Assembly (NCBI RefSeq): GCF_949628265.1
Contig: NC_088789.1
Span: 25,289,883-25,353,882 of the forward strand
Direction of reading: 5' to 3'
DNA: 64,000 nucleotides
Origin: Cloeon dipterum
Lineage: Eukaryota > Arthropoda > Insecta > Ephemeroptera > Baetidae
A program made the position numbers and the translations under genes. The notes under the pieces were generated by a model. That model saw only the letters and a list, made by a program, of their open reading frames with translations, was not told the DNA's origin and made no database searches. This document shows, one piece after another, positions 1 through 12,300 of the stretch; the stretch's first letter is position 1; every line of letters begins with the position of its first letter.

Positions 1-367
1 TCAAGACTCAAACGTACTATTTTTTATCTTCTCACAGTTAAATTTTCAAAATTTTTCTCATCCTGGAAGCAATTGCTCAAAAAAAAGGGCGTAACCAGTC
101 CAATTCGAAAAATTGGATTTTGAGGCACTTTTGGCCTGCAGGACATGGAAAAAATAGGTTGGTTAGGGTTAACTTACCATGAAATTTTATTTTTTAAACA
201 AAAAAATCACTAACATTTCACTCTAAATATATCGGAAGCCCAGAAAAAATAAATTCCCAGCCCCATGAACAATCATTTAATTTTTTTCTGACACGATTTG
301 CATAAAATTCATTATTTTTTTTTGTCTCAAACTAAGTTGCGAGAGATGTTTGATTTGTAATTCGCAG
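1..367. other. AT-rich intron upstream of the first visible syd-1 exon
   Basis: The stretch is AT-rich with long T and A runs and no convincing coding frame. It ends in a splice acceptor (ttcgcag) directly before the first recognisable syd-1 exon, so it is read as the 3' part of a syd-1 intron. The start codon and N-terminal exons of that gene lie to the left of the window. Confidence 0.7.
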
Positions 368-3300
368 GAGTCGGACCCGTACTTGTACTACAACTCGCGG
401 CCAGAGTACGCGCGGCATCTGCACGAGCAGCAGCAACAGCAGGCGGCGCAGCAGCAGCAGCAGCAACACCAGTCGTGGGCGCCGTACCAGCCGCCGCCGC
501 CGCCCATCACGACGCAGCCCAAGCCGTCGATGGGCCAGCAACACTTCCAACCCTTTGACAGGAATTATCCCAAAACCCTAGAGTCTCTGGCCGAAAAGGT
601 GAGCCGCAGTGTAGTGCGAGCTAGATGTCAAATCATGTTGATGGAAATAATGCATCAGTGAAAGATGGAATTAGTCACTTAGCTCGATCGTCTCATTCTC
701 ATTAGCCACTTGTACAAAATTTGAGATACTATAACACTCATATCGCGCGTAGAGATAGTCCTTGTCTAGCTCACGAGCACACGCAGAACCAACACGTTGT
801 TGCAGTTTAAATGTTTGCCAACAACTATTAACCAGCGAGATTCTGAAAGATTCATTTTTTAAGTTTTTTAAAATTTTAAATATTTCATTTCAAATTTTAA
901 AGACTGAAAACCTTTGCTGTCGTTTCTACCGCGATTGACTGAACCGAATTCGATTTACAGTTTAGGAAATGAACATTTTTAAGCCAAGAATGCACAGATA
1001 ATTGGATTTGAAAATTCTGAAATCTGGGCTGAAGTGTCTTATAACGAAATGGATGGTGATCCAAATCTACGCAAACGACAAATTTTACAGTTACCGAAAA
1101 TTTGGGCTTGAGAGAAAATCTGTAAATAATCTGGGAGCTGGCAAAGTTTAAAATAAAGTAAAGGTAGAAATTTACCAAATGCATTTTTGGAAAATTGCTA
1201 TAAATACAATTTATTTATCTTCATTTTTTTCCTTTTTTCCATAATATATAATCCAAAAAGTAATTTAAAAGTTCCCTTCCTTCAGATTCAAGGATTTTAG
1301 CTAATCATTCATGGAAAATCTTAATTTTAACCATTTTGTAAAATTTAAGTTTACTAACCATTTTTTCTAATTTCATAAAATTCTAAAATTATGGTAAAAG
1401 AATTAATATTAATTTATCCTCAAGCATTAAATATTTTTGGGTCTAGAGTAAATTTAAAAGTTGTAAAATCCGGAAATTTATGACCCTCAATTTAATATTT
1501 AGCCCACAAAAGGGTACTAGACAAGACACTTAAAAAACTAATAGTTTTAGTAAAATTTCAGGCAATAAATAATGCTGAATAATGCTGTTAATTCTATCTT
1601 AATTTTAAAAATTAATATTTAAATGAGCAAAAATAATTTTATCTGGAAATTACGAAAATTTCGTTGAAACCAATAATCGAGCATCTGGATTCTGGATTTT
1701 GGCAAACGTTTAATCTTGCAATTTGTGTTACACTGCACACCTTCGTGACGGGAGTGCTCCATAGACACATTGTTGAGAATGCAAAGTTTTAGTAAAGAAT
1801 CAATTTCCCACAAAACGGAAGCGATCACACCTTACCGAAAGGTTCAGGGTGATGACAAATCCGATTTTCGGGAAAGGAACCACGCAATTCCCCTTTCACT
1901 GAGACGTAAATTCTGTCAGAGTGGCGAGTCGGGCGGCCAAACGTCGCCCGACTCGCTGCTTAAAGGGCATTTGTGCGTCAAAAATATTTAACATGTTTTT
2001 CATGTGCAGCTGGAAATTTTAGTTAATTGAAGTGCCATTGGAATTTTTTTAATTAATTAGATTTCAGAAAAAATTTAAAAATTTTCTAGAGATTTCGAAG
2101 ATTTTTTATTTTTAAATCGACCTTGAAATTTTCTTCAAAGCCAAAAATAGCGACGGCACTCTTTGACTATCAGATTTTCGGCTCCAAATGAAAAATTGAA
2201 CCAATTTTGACGTCCAATTGTCGTTTAACTAACTGTCTTGGCGCACATACTCTGCACTGGGCAAATGCTGACCTGTCTGTCTCTCTTTTCCTCACGCAGC
2301 ACTGTTTGCACTCTGGTTGTGACACGTTTTTTTCTCTCTCTTTCTGTTTTTGGTATCCTCCCCCGTGCACCAAACCGCCACTTGTGATACAAAAACCAAT
2401 AAAAGAGCACCGCCTCGTATTACCCCTATCAGGTGCACACCTTCTACGGTGGGCCGGGCTCGTCCAGCACGACGGGCCGCCGCCCGCACCAGCCGGTGTC
2501 GCGGCTGCTGTCCTCGGGCACGCTGGGCATGCGCCGCGGCGTGCCCCGCTCCGGCAGCGACCAGCATTTGCCGCGCGTCGACACCTCCGACGTCTACGAC
2601 TACGTCCGCCAGCGCTCCTCGCACCAAAAGTCCCTCTCCGGCGCCTCCGCCGCCTCCTACCGAGGCTACGGAGGCGCCTCCGCCGCCGCAGTCGCCGGCG
2701 TCCCGCGCAGGCGCACCCCCAGCCTCGACTACGCGTCCGACACAGAGGCCACCACCGTCCCCAGGAGGAGCTACCTGCAGCTCACCAGCAGCCTCGCCGC
2801 GGCTGAGCAGCGACGCGGACAGTACACAGCCGCACTTCAGGTACGACTAGAGAAATTATTTCAAATTTGAACTTTTAAGGGTTGAAAAAATTTGAAACGA
2901 CTACAAACCCGATGATTTAGGACAGATTTTTAGGTTTGGACCCTCTAATTCTCGTCAGGGTCGACCCTGAGGGTTCGAATTGACCAAAATTGATCGAATT
3001 CAGTTACCCTTGGAGTGCCTTAGTAAATTATTGGATTTGATTTTATCAACTTTAGGCCCATTTTCAATTTAAAGGTGGCTTTGAGCCGCGTTTCAAGTTT
3101 CAAATTCAAATTTCAGCAAAAGTATCGCGATTGCAGCAATGAAACTTGACGTACCTGTGCAGAATTTCAATAATATCAAATCATCCTGAAAAATCGAAAT
3201 TTTGAAAAAAGTGCCGCTAAAGGCGACCTTGACCTTTCATTTGCAACTTTTTAATAAATTAGTGTTTTTTCCTGAATCAAAATTTAGGTTGGTTAACATA

Positions 3301-6300
3301 ATATTTCAATTCAATTCAGCCCCTTTTCCAGGCTTCAAGCTCGGAATTTCCCTGGAACTGCTCAAATATTAAATCAGCAAACAAAACTCGAAGGGCAATC
3401 GTGGCTCATTTCAAACAAAATCTACCCCGAAAAGGACAAATTTTCCCCACCTTGATTGAAAGGAACAATATTTTGTCCGAATGGATTTGAGGCTAAAAAA
3501 TAAAATTGCTAGTTTTAACAATTTGTTCTAAAATTTGCAATAGTTGCTATAGTTTAAATTCAAAATTTGGAAATTTCAAGCGCTTTTGACAGCGAGATCT
3601 GTCCAAAAGCGTATCACAATTTTTGGGGAATATTTTATGTATTGACAACAAGGATGTTCTCGGGTTTTTTAGTAGCAATTATCCACTTTAAATCTCGAGA
3701 TTTTGCAAAAGTCGATGATTTTTTAACCAACTGAAATCTGTAAATTTTAATTCTATAAAATTCATTTGATCCGCAAATTAAGTAAAAGAATTAACGGTTT
3801 GGTAAAACATTATTTATCTCAAAATATGAATTACTTTTTTAAATCCGTCGCAGGGATATTGAATTCGACATCGACGGTGATTGTGAAAATTCCTCGGTTA
3901 AATCAGCCCTCGCACTCATCAGGGTATAGAATCTCATCTTTAAAGCCAAACAAATTATTTGGCGAAAAGCAATTTCAAGATACCTTTAAGTTTAACATAA
4001 AATAAAAGTTAGAATTTAACAAACGAGATAAAGAAACAATTATTTTAATTAATTTTACTAAAATAACACGTTTAACAAATTATGTTTTAACGACATTTTT
4101 TATTAGACAACATAAACTTAAATTTTGAGCAGTATTAAAAGCTCATTTAAGTAGTTTGAAATGTATAAATCTTTCGCAACCCAGTACATTTCAAAATTCA
4201 TATAAGACTATTTTTTTTGAGGCATTAGTTGCTTAATTATAAATGCTTACTATATTACATGAAATTTCACAGAAAATTTTCTTGTTTCTCATCCTGTCCT
4301 CATTTGCTGAGAAATTTTACTGTTGCTAAACTCATCACAAAATTGACGCCTGCAGGATCTTTCTTTTTAAATCTTCGAATGAAAAAAAAAGTTCCCATTT
4401 ACTTATTAATTCAGTCGTTCACTCAATAAAATACATTTCAACAATTATTTTACCTAAGTAGAATTTTGATTTAAATTTAAAATAATACAGAATTGTTTAG
4501 ATAAATAAAACTGAATCAAATGGAAATCTAGACTTAAAATGAAAATTTTCAATTTCCTGTCGGACTTTTAGGAACATAACACAAGGAATTCCCTTCGTGA
4601 CAAACTTTTGTAATTTCGGCAATTTTTAACACATTTTTGGCAGTAGATTTTATAAGGAAAACTTAAACGGTTTTTCGAGTTTTTGTCGCGATCCATCCAC
4701 CAGTAAATTTCTTTCCCGGTGAACTAAATCGTGATTTTCAGTCAACCGGAATTTCAATCTTGAAAATTAAACGGCACTCTGGGAAAACTTAAGCTCTTTC
4801 CAAATTTTTAGATAAAATGTTAGGCAGAGATAGGAATGATTTTCCAATTTAATAAAACCGTATACTGATTTTTGTGTGTTCAATTTTTGTTCAGAGTTTA
4901 CAAGCACAACACGGACTGCGGAGCAACTCGCTGCCGCGCGACTACAACCGCGGTCGGTCGCGGGGCCTGGTGCGCTTCGACCGGACGATGGGCCCGACGG
5001 CGCACGACTACGACAGCGACGGCGCCCTGTCGGCGCCCGAGATGCCGCTGATCAAGCGGGGCCGGGTGCCGTCGTCGCCGAGCATCTTCACGTCCGAGGA
5101 GTACCGCACGTGGATGCAGCGCACGCCGTCCACCAGCGCCATCTACGACCGCCTCCGCGCCTCCGGCAGGAGCAACAGCCTCGCCAGCGACATCCTCAGC
5201 ACGCACCGACCAAGATTCACCTTCAGCGCAGAAAACCTCACCCTCATCGACAGGGTAAGCATAACAGACTTGACTAATTCAGCCACCAGCAGATGGCGCC
5301 ACTGTATGCTTTCGTAATAAATTTGATTTTAAGGCACTTCCGCTGCGTATTCAGACTCAATCCTTCCAATTTGGGTTCTTTACTTAATGTGCTTTCTTTT
5401 GACGTGCTGAAAACCAAAATCGGTTCAGCCATTTGCCGTAAAATCGTCGGATAATATTTTTTATATCAAGAAATAGTATTTCACGATTCTACGGCGATTG
5501 GCTTGACCGATTTTGGTTTTCAGAACGTCAAAAGAAAGAAAATTAAGTGAAGAATGCACAGTGGCAATATTGAGTCGGAAATCGCAGCGGAAGTAGCTTA
5601 AAATTAAATTTATTACGAAAGTATACGGTGGTGCCATCTGTTGGCGGCTTCGAACACTAAGGGTTTATAACAACAACTGGTCAATTTGTCAGGAATATTA
5701 TTCCGGAATAATTTAATTGCTCTTTCTACCATCTGACAGAGTTTAAAGTTTGAAATCAGATGAAAATTTGCAAAAGAAAAACTTCCCTCATTCACGGTTT
5801 TCATGTTTTAAACGTTAAAATTTCGGAGACTTTCTATAGCTGTAAGAGCTACTAATGAACTGCTACACTTTGTCGAATCTCTTAATTTGCTTGCTTATCG
5901 CTCTAGTTCTAGAATTAAATCAGCTCAAACAGACATTTATCACGCAAGATTGCGGTTGTAGGCAGGGATTATGCAAATTTGATAATTGGAAATTGTTCTT
6001 GTTGGCTTGACTAACTGCTGCAGTTTGTCTACTTCACGTCTAATTAAAGAGTATAATGGTTAAAACTCACACCAGCTTGCGTGATTTGGTATTTAAAACG
6101 GAAAATAAGACACAATATAAACTAAAAAATTATTTTGAATGATTTTATGGTTTTAAATTAATTATTTATAATTATTACTCAGGTATTTGATTAGATGATT
6201 AAAATGTTTAAAATGTTAACAGAAGTTTTATTCTAATAGTTTGTGTTCATCTAACTTTGAAGCTTAAAACCAATATTAAATTTACTAAGTTGAAAATCAA

Positions 6301-9300
6301 TTGTTGCTCCCCCAAACAATAGCAAATAGTTTCTCGACCTTGGTTTTTTTAAGGGCTTCATCGATTTTAATTTTTTTGCAGAGCAGAGAATTAAAAATTG
6401 TTACGACGAGAATGCTCAATAACTCAATTGTATGTGAACTCGTACTGAAAAGACCCAAATTTTTATTCAAAAGTTTAAATTCTCTTTTAAGAGTAGGATT
6501 TTTGCCATTTTTATGAAAAAATTATTTTAGTATCTCAATAAAAAATAGTTAAAATATAGACATTCATGCATTTATATACATATTTTTGCAATTTGGGAAA
6601 ACAATTATTTTAGCTGTGTAATAGTTCTGCCAGAATTTCCAGAGTGATTCAAAAAAATTGGCTGCTGTGAATTTCAGACAGGTTATTCAATCGTTTAAAG
6701 TTCACGCTCCTTAAAAAAATAAACATTTATAAAATTATGCAATGTGTTGGACACGACTGTCACGCGGGTTGCATTCATTCGAAACTGATTTTCCTCTTTC
6801 GAAATGTAATGTGTGTTTCACAGGACCCGTCGCTGTTCTCGACACTGCGGTCGTCGCCGCTGACGTCGACGCTGGACCGGAACTCGCTGGCGCGCGCCTC
6901 CTTCCGCGGGGAAAGCTCGGCGTCGCGGAGCGGCGCCGGGGGCGGTGGTCTGACGTCGTCGGCTTCCTCGACGTCGCTGCGGCGGATGCGGCACCTGCTG
7001 GACGAGCGCAACTCGGCGCTGGCCGGCTCGTCGACGGCGCTGGCGTCGGCGAGCGCCGCGCTGCGCGGCGCCACCACGCCCACCGACCCGCGTTCGCGCA
7101 TCCTCGACATCAACCCGGCCGAGTTCCTCAAGTACAAGATGGAGAAGTCGTCGTTGGCGCCGTCGCCGGCCCTCGGCGGCTCCGGCTCCGCCGCCGGCGT
7201 CAGCGGCCTCCTCTGGGTGCACCTGCTCGCCGGTCGCGGACTGAAGGCCACGCCCACACCAGGCGCAAGGTGCGTTTAAAACACTTTTAATATTGTATTT
7301 ATTTACGCTGGAGCTTTTCTGAAACTTAAGGAAATTTCTGATCCTAAACAGTTTTTTTTAAAAAAATGCAGTTTATCGTAAATCTTTAAATTAAAACCTT
7401 CAGATTTTAGAGTAACTAATGTTGGCCGTAAAAACAATTAGAACTTGATTTTATTAAGCATATTTAGATCCATTTTTAAATAACATTAACTTTCAGACTA
7501 TTTGTTTTGTCTACGTTTTTATTGATATGATCTAAAACTCCACGTTTTTATTTTATTTTTTTAATAAATGCTGTTTATTATTTAAATTTTACCTCGCTTT
7601 ATAATCTATGCAATGAATAGTTTTTCAATCTTAACTCTTTCCGGGGTAAAACATAATTTAATTACGCATTTTTCTATTTATTTCTAATGTGCACAATTAT
7701 AGAAAAAATATTTACACAAATAAATGATTGTGTCACATTAGAAAGTTAGTTTAAAATTTACTTGCAGATTTAAAATAAATCTGATTCTGTCTTAAATTAT
7801 TACGAGCATAATCTTAATTGTAGACAAACAGCTATGATTTTGAATCGTGCATTTCGAATAAAACACAAACTGAAAAGCGAAAAATGACATTCCTTTAAGA
7901 TCATCAAATAAAATTACAAGATCCAAGATTATATTACAGTTATTGAGAATTATTAATTTTTTAAAGTTAGGAAAGGAATGAGGCTACACTCACGATCATC
8001 AATAACGTTTAAGTTCTCGCAAAGTAGAGTCATTTCGTATTTTTTTAAAATTATTCTATAATAAAATTTAAAAATTACTAATTTTGAGAGAAGGGAATCG
8101 GTAGAGTTAAAAATTAAGTTATTGTATACATCTAATATTGTTAATTGAAAATTAGTAAATTGTTTATAAGCAGCCGAAATTAATTGAAATAAATTTGTTA
8201 AAAATGTTTATTAAAAAATTGATTTTAATTGTTTTTAGAGGGGCACTGTCGCAGTGCCGCGACCTGTACTGCGTGCTGGAGTGCGACCGGGTGCACAAGG
8301 CGCGCACGGTGGTGCGGACGGGCGAGCTGGTGTTCGAGTGGGACGAGACGTTCGAGCTGGACCTGGTGGACAACCGGCAGCTGGACCTGCTGATCTACTC
8401 GTGGGACCCGCACTTCCGGCACAAGCTGTGCTACAAGGGTTCGCTGCACGTGTCGCAGCTGCTGCGCGAGTCGCCGGTGCACCAGTTGGCGCTGCGGATC
8501 GAGCCCCGCGGCACGCTGTACCTCAAACTGCGCCACACGCCGCCACGGCTCGCCTTCCGACGCAACGGACACCTCGGCCTGGTCAGCAGGAACCTGTTCG
8601 GCGCCGACCTCGACGCGGTGGTCGCCCGCGAGAGCGGCATTGCCGCCGTCACGGGGGCCGGCGGCGCCACCTCCGCGTCCGTGCCGGTGCTCGTGCGTCG
8701 CTGCATTGAGGAGGTCGAGCGGCGTGGACTGGATATCATTGGGCTCTACCGCCTCTGCGGCTCGGCCACCAAGAAGCGCATCCTCCGCGAGGCCTTCGAG
8801 CGCAACCCGCGCACCGTCGACCTCAGCCCTGACAATGTTCCCGACATCAACGTTATCACTGGTGAGTTAATTTTAACTTCTAAAAACACTTCCTTGCCCT
8901 GAAATTCAGTTTAAAGCCTTTCAACTAGCTTAAAAATTCGTGTAATAATTCTTATTACATATATTTTATTATTCCTAGATTCAATAATCAATTTAATACT
9001 TTGGAATAGGGCTCCAAACCCGCTAGTCGAGATGTTAGATTCTTTTTTGCCTAATCTTCCAATTTCTAGCTTCGAAAAAGTATTTCTAGCCTGTAAATCA
9101 AGCTGCCAGCTCCGATGGTAAAATTCTTAGCTCAGAAATTTGAATCTTATGTAGCCTTTATTTTAGATTTTTGCTTCGTTAACCGATTCCTAGCGAACGA
9201 TATTGGTTTCTTAGCTTCGGAATTGGATTCCTAGCCTTAAGGATCGAATTCAAAATGCAAATTTTGATACAAGTCTCGAATTGGTAGAAAATTGGTACAA

Positions 9301-12300
9301 TTCTCAGCCTGCAAATTTAATTGGTCGCTTCAAATTTCGAATTTTTGCTTCACCATTACGATTCCTTCTTTCATTATCCGGATCCTAACAATAACTTTGA
9401 TTTCTTAGCTTTTCAAATAAGATTTCAATATAAAAAACACAGTTCTATAGCTTCAAAATAGGATTACTAGCCTCAAAATTTGAGGTTTTAGCCTCTAAAT
9501 AGAATTTATAGACTCAATATTAAATACCTTTTGCATGTAAAATTAATTGTTCATCGCTTCAAAATTTGATTTTTCACTTCGTCGTTCAATGCATAACTAT
9601 GACATTCGTTTCTTAACTTCGCAATAATCGTATTTTTAGTTTCGAAACTAGATATTTTAGCTCCGAAAATTGAATTCTAGCCGCGGAAATGAATTCCTAG
9701 CTAAAATTATCTTGCATTGAAATGGGAATCCTATATATAGTTTCAAAATTCAATTTCTTGCTTGAAAATTGAAATGCTAGAATCAGAGATTTGATTGTTA
9801 ACTTTTTCGTTTGAATCCTAGCTTTGAAATGGGACTCAAAATCTAGACTCAAAATTGGATTCCTAACCTGCAAATTTAATAGTTAACTTAAAGTTTTGTT
9901 TTTTAGCTTTGTGTTTTCTATTCTTATATCCCTGATTTCCAATTTCCCAGCAACAATTTTGGTTTCCTAGCTCCGAAATTTGATGATCAAATTTTTTAAT
10001 TTGATTTCTAGCATTTTAATTGTTGTCCTAGCATCAAAATACAATTCTTTTTAGCTTTGAAATTTAATATTTAACTTCGTCGAACGACGCGTGGCATCGG
10101 TATTTGATTCCGAGCTTAGCGAATTTAGATTTCAACAAAAGACAATTAGGTTGCTAGCTTCATCATTCAGTTTCCATAGCACCAAAATTCGATCCCTCAT
10201 TCCCTGACTTCAATTCCTAATTTAACATGAACCGTCCAGCACACGATTTTAACTCCGTTTGCGCCCTTCGTAATTTCCAAAGATAAAATTTACTTGTTTA
10301 ACACAAATTAAACCAGAAAACTTTTTTGTTTGCTTCTTACAGGCGTGCTTAAAGACTACTTAAGGGAGCTTCCTGAGCCACTCTTCACAAAATGCCTGTA
10401 TCAGATGCTTCTGGACGCACTCTCCGTTTGCCTGCCCGACGACCCTGAGGGCAATGCCAAGCTCATGTTCTCAATTCTAGACTGTCTGCCCAAAGTCAAC
10501 AGGGTAAGTAATAAATGACACAGATGAAAACGATATTGTAATTCCCGTAACCTTATTTTTCTAATTTTTTATATATAATTTTCTCTTGAGAGAATAAGTA
10601 GCTAACTATTTTTCCGTCTTGACAGTGCACTCTGATCTACCTGATGGACCACTTGGCGCTGGTGGTGTCGCAGTCGGACAGAAACAAAATGGTTCCTCAA
10701 AATCTGGCCGTGTGCTTCGGCCCGGTGCTGATGCTGCAGAGCGAGGACCGACCGGGCGAAGAGCTCGACTTCCTGCAGCCGATTAGCGTGCTCAAATACC
10801 TGCTCGAGATTTGGCCGTTGAAGTCAGGTAATGTGGCACCGTGAGACAAGCATGTGTCAGCCAAGCAGTGTGTTGAGAAAAAATACAATAAAATAAAAAA
10901 AAACAGTTTAACTGCTATTTACCACCTCTTGTGTTCAAAGCGCATGTCAATTATTTTTTAAATCGTTTCGTTGTAGCTTTATGTTATCTCGAATAAAAAT
11001 CGAAGATTCTGTTGCAATCTGTTTGATGTTTGTTTTAGTTCCATTAATTTATGATTTGGTTCGGATGCTGTGGACTGGCACCACGCACATTATTTTGTCT
11101 CTATCACATCACCTCCTCACAAACTCTCACTCCTCACCACTCTTTTCTGCGGAACACAAAGTGCTTGAAAGTATTTGTGTCCGGCGCACTTTCAAGAGCA
11201 CACACAAACTGCGTGTATGGCAATAAAACGCTGACTCGACACCCCGAAAACTGATTGACCGTCTGTGTTGTACACTGCATGACCAAAACAAAAACAAAAA
11301 ACTACTTAATAGATGTGCTTCTGTAATTTTAAGAACCTCTCTGATGTATTGACTTGGGAACTTTTGTCTCTTGTTGTCAGGAAAATTATATATTTGGACT
11401 CATCCCTATAAATTACCGAATTCTATAACTATGAATAAATCACACAAAATTAACAGGCTCCATTTTTGGCAATTATTCGGTCGTTTTTGATCGTTTGAAT
11501 TAATATTCGATTAAATATCCTGGAGTATTGGTAAATAATGATTTCAAATGTTGAAAAAACTAGGGCTAAGAAATTAATACGATCGAATATTTTTTTTCTT
11601 AACTTTCAATTGTCACGGGACCATTAAATGAGAATGATTCACGCATTTCTAATCGTTATAAACGGAATCATAACCGTGTAAAACCAGCTGAAACTGCCAA
11701 AACTCGTCTATGGGCTAAAAATCCGTGTTCAGATGCTAATATTTTGCCTGTTTAAGAAACTTTTTCATTTAAATATCAGGTGGGATCTTTCTAGTTCTAA
11801 ACAATTTTTAAATTTTGTTGACACCCTGTTGACGTGGGTCCTCAGATTTGAACGAAAATTGCTGTAGGTGCTACCCTTGTAAAATATTAGGCCAAAAATC
11901 CTACAATTTCCAATTTTACAGGGTCTCAGAGTTTGCCATTTTAGAAAAAATATTACTAGTGCCTGGATTGAGCAGGATAAAAAACTTTGGTATCAAAAAT
12001 ATATTACATTATTTGACGTTCAATAACTTTCCATAGTGACTAAATTCATGGGTCAAGGTAACAAAATTCAGACATAACCTGGTACGTAACATTTTGAAAC
12101 TCCAAAATAGCCAAAATGTGGGTTATACACAATGAAACAACATCAACAGTTGGTGACAGTTTTATCTCTTTTTCGGAAAAAAAATCTGATTTGAAAAAGT
12201 GGTATTTTAAACCTTGAAAATCGTGTTCTCTGAGAATAAGGAAATTTTTGTGCAGATTTTGAGCGGCTTTGACCTACATTTTGATAAATAATAAATAATT

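Noticed and set aside
2955-2985. tRNA B-box-like 'gggttcgaattgacc' in a syd-1 intron
   Set aside because: No A box or cloverleaf upstream; an isolated match in AT-rich sequence.
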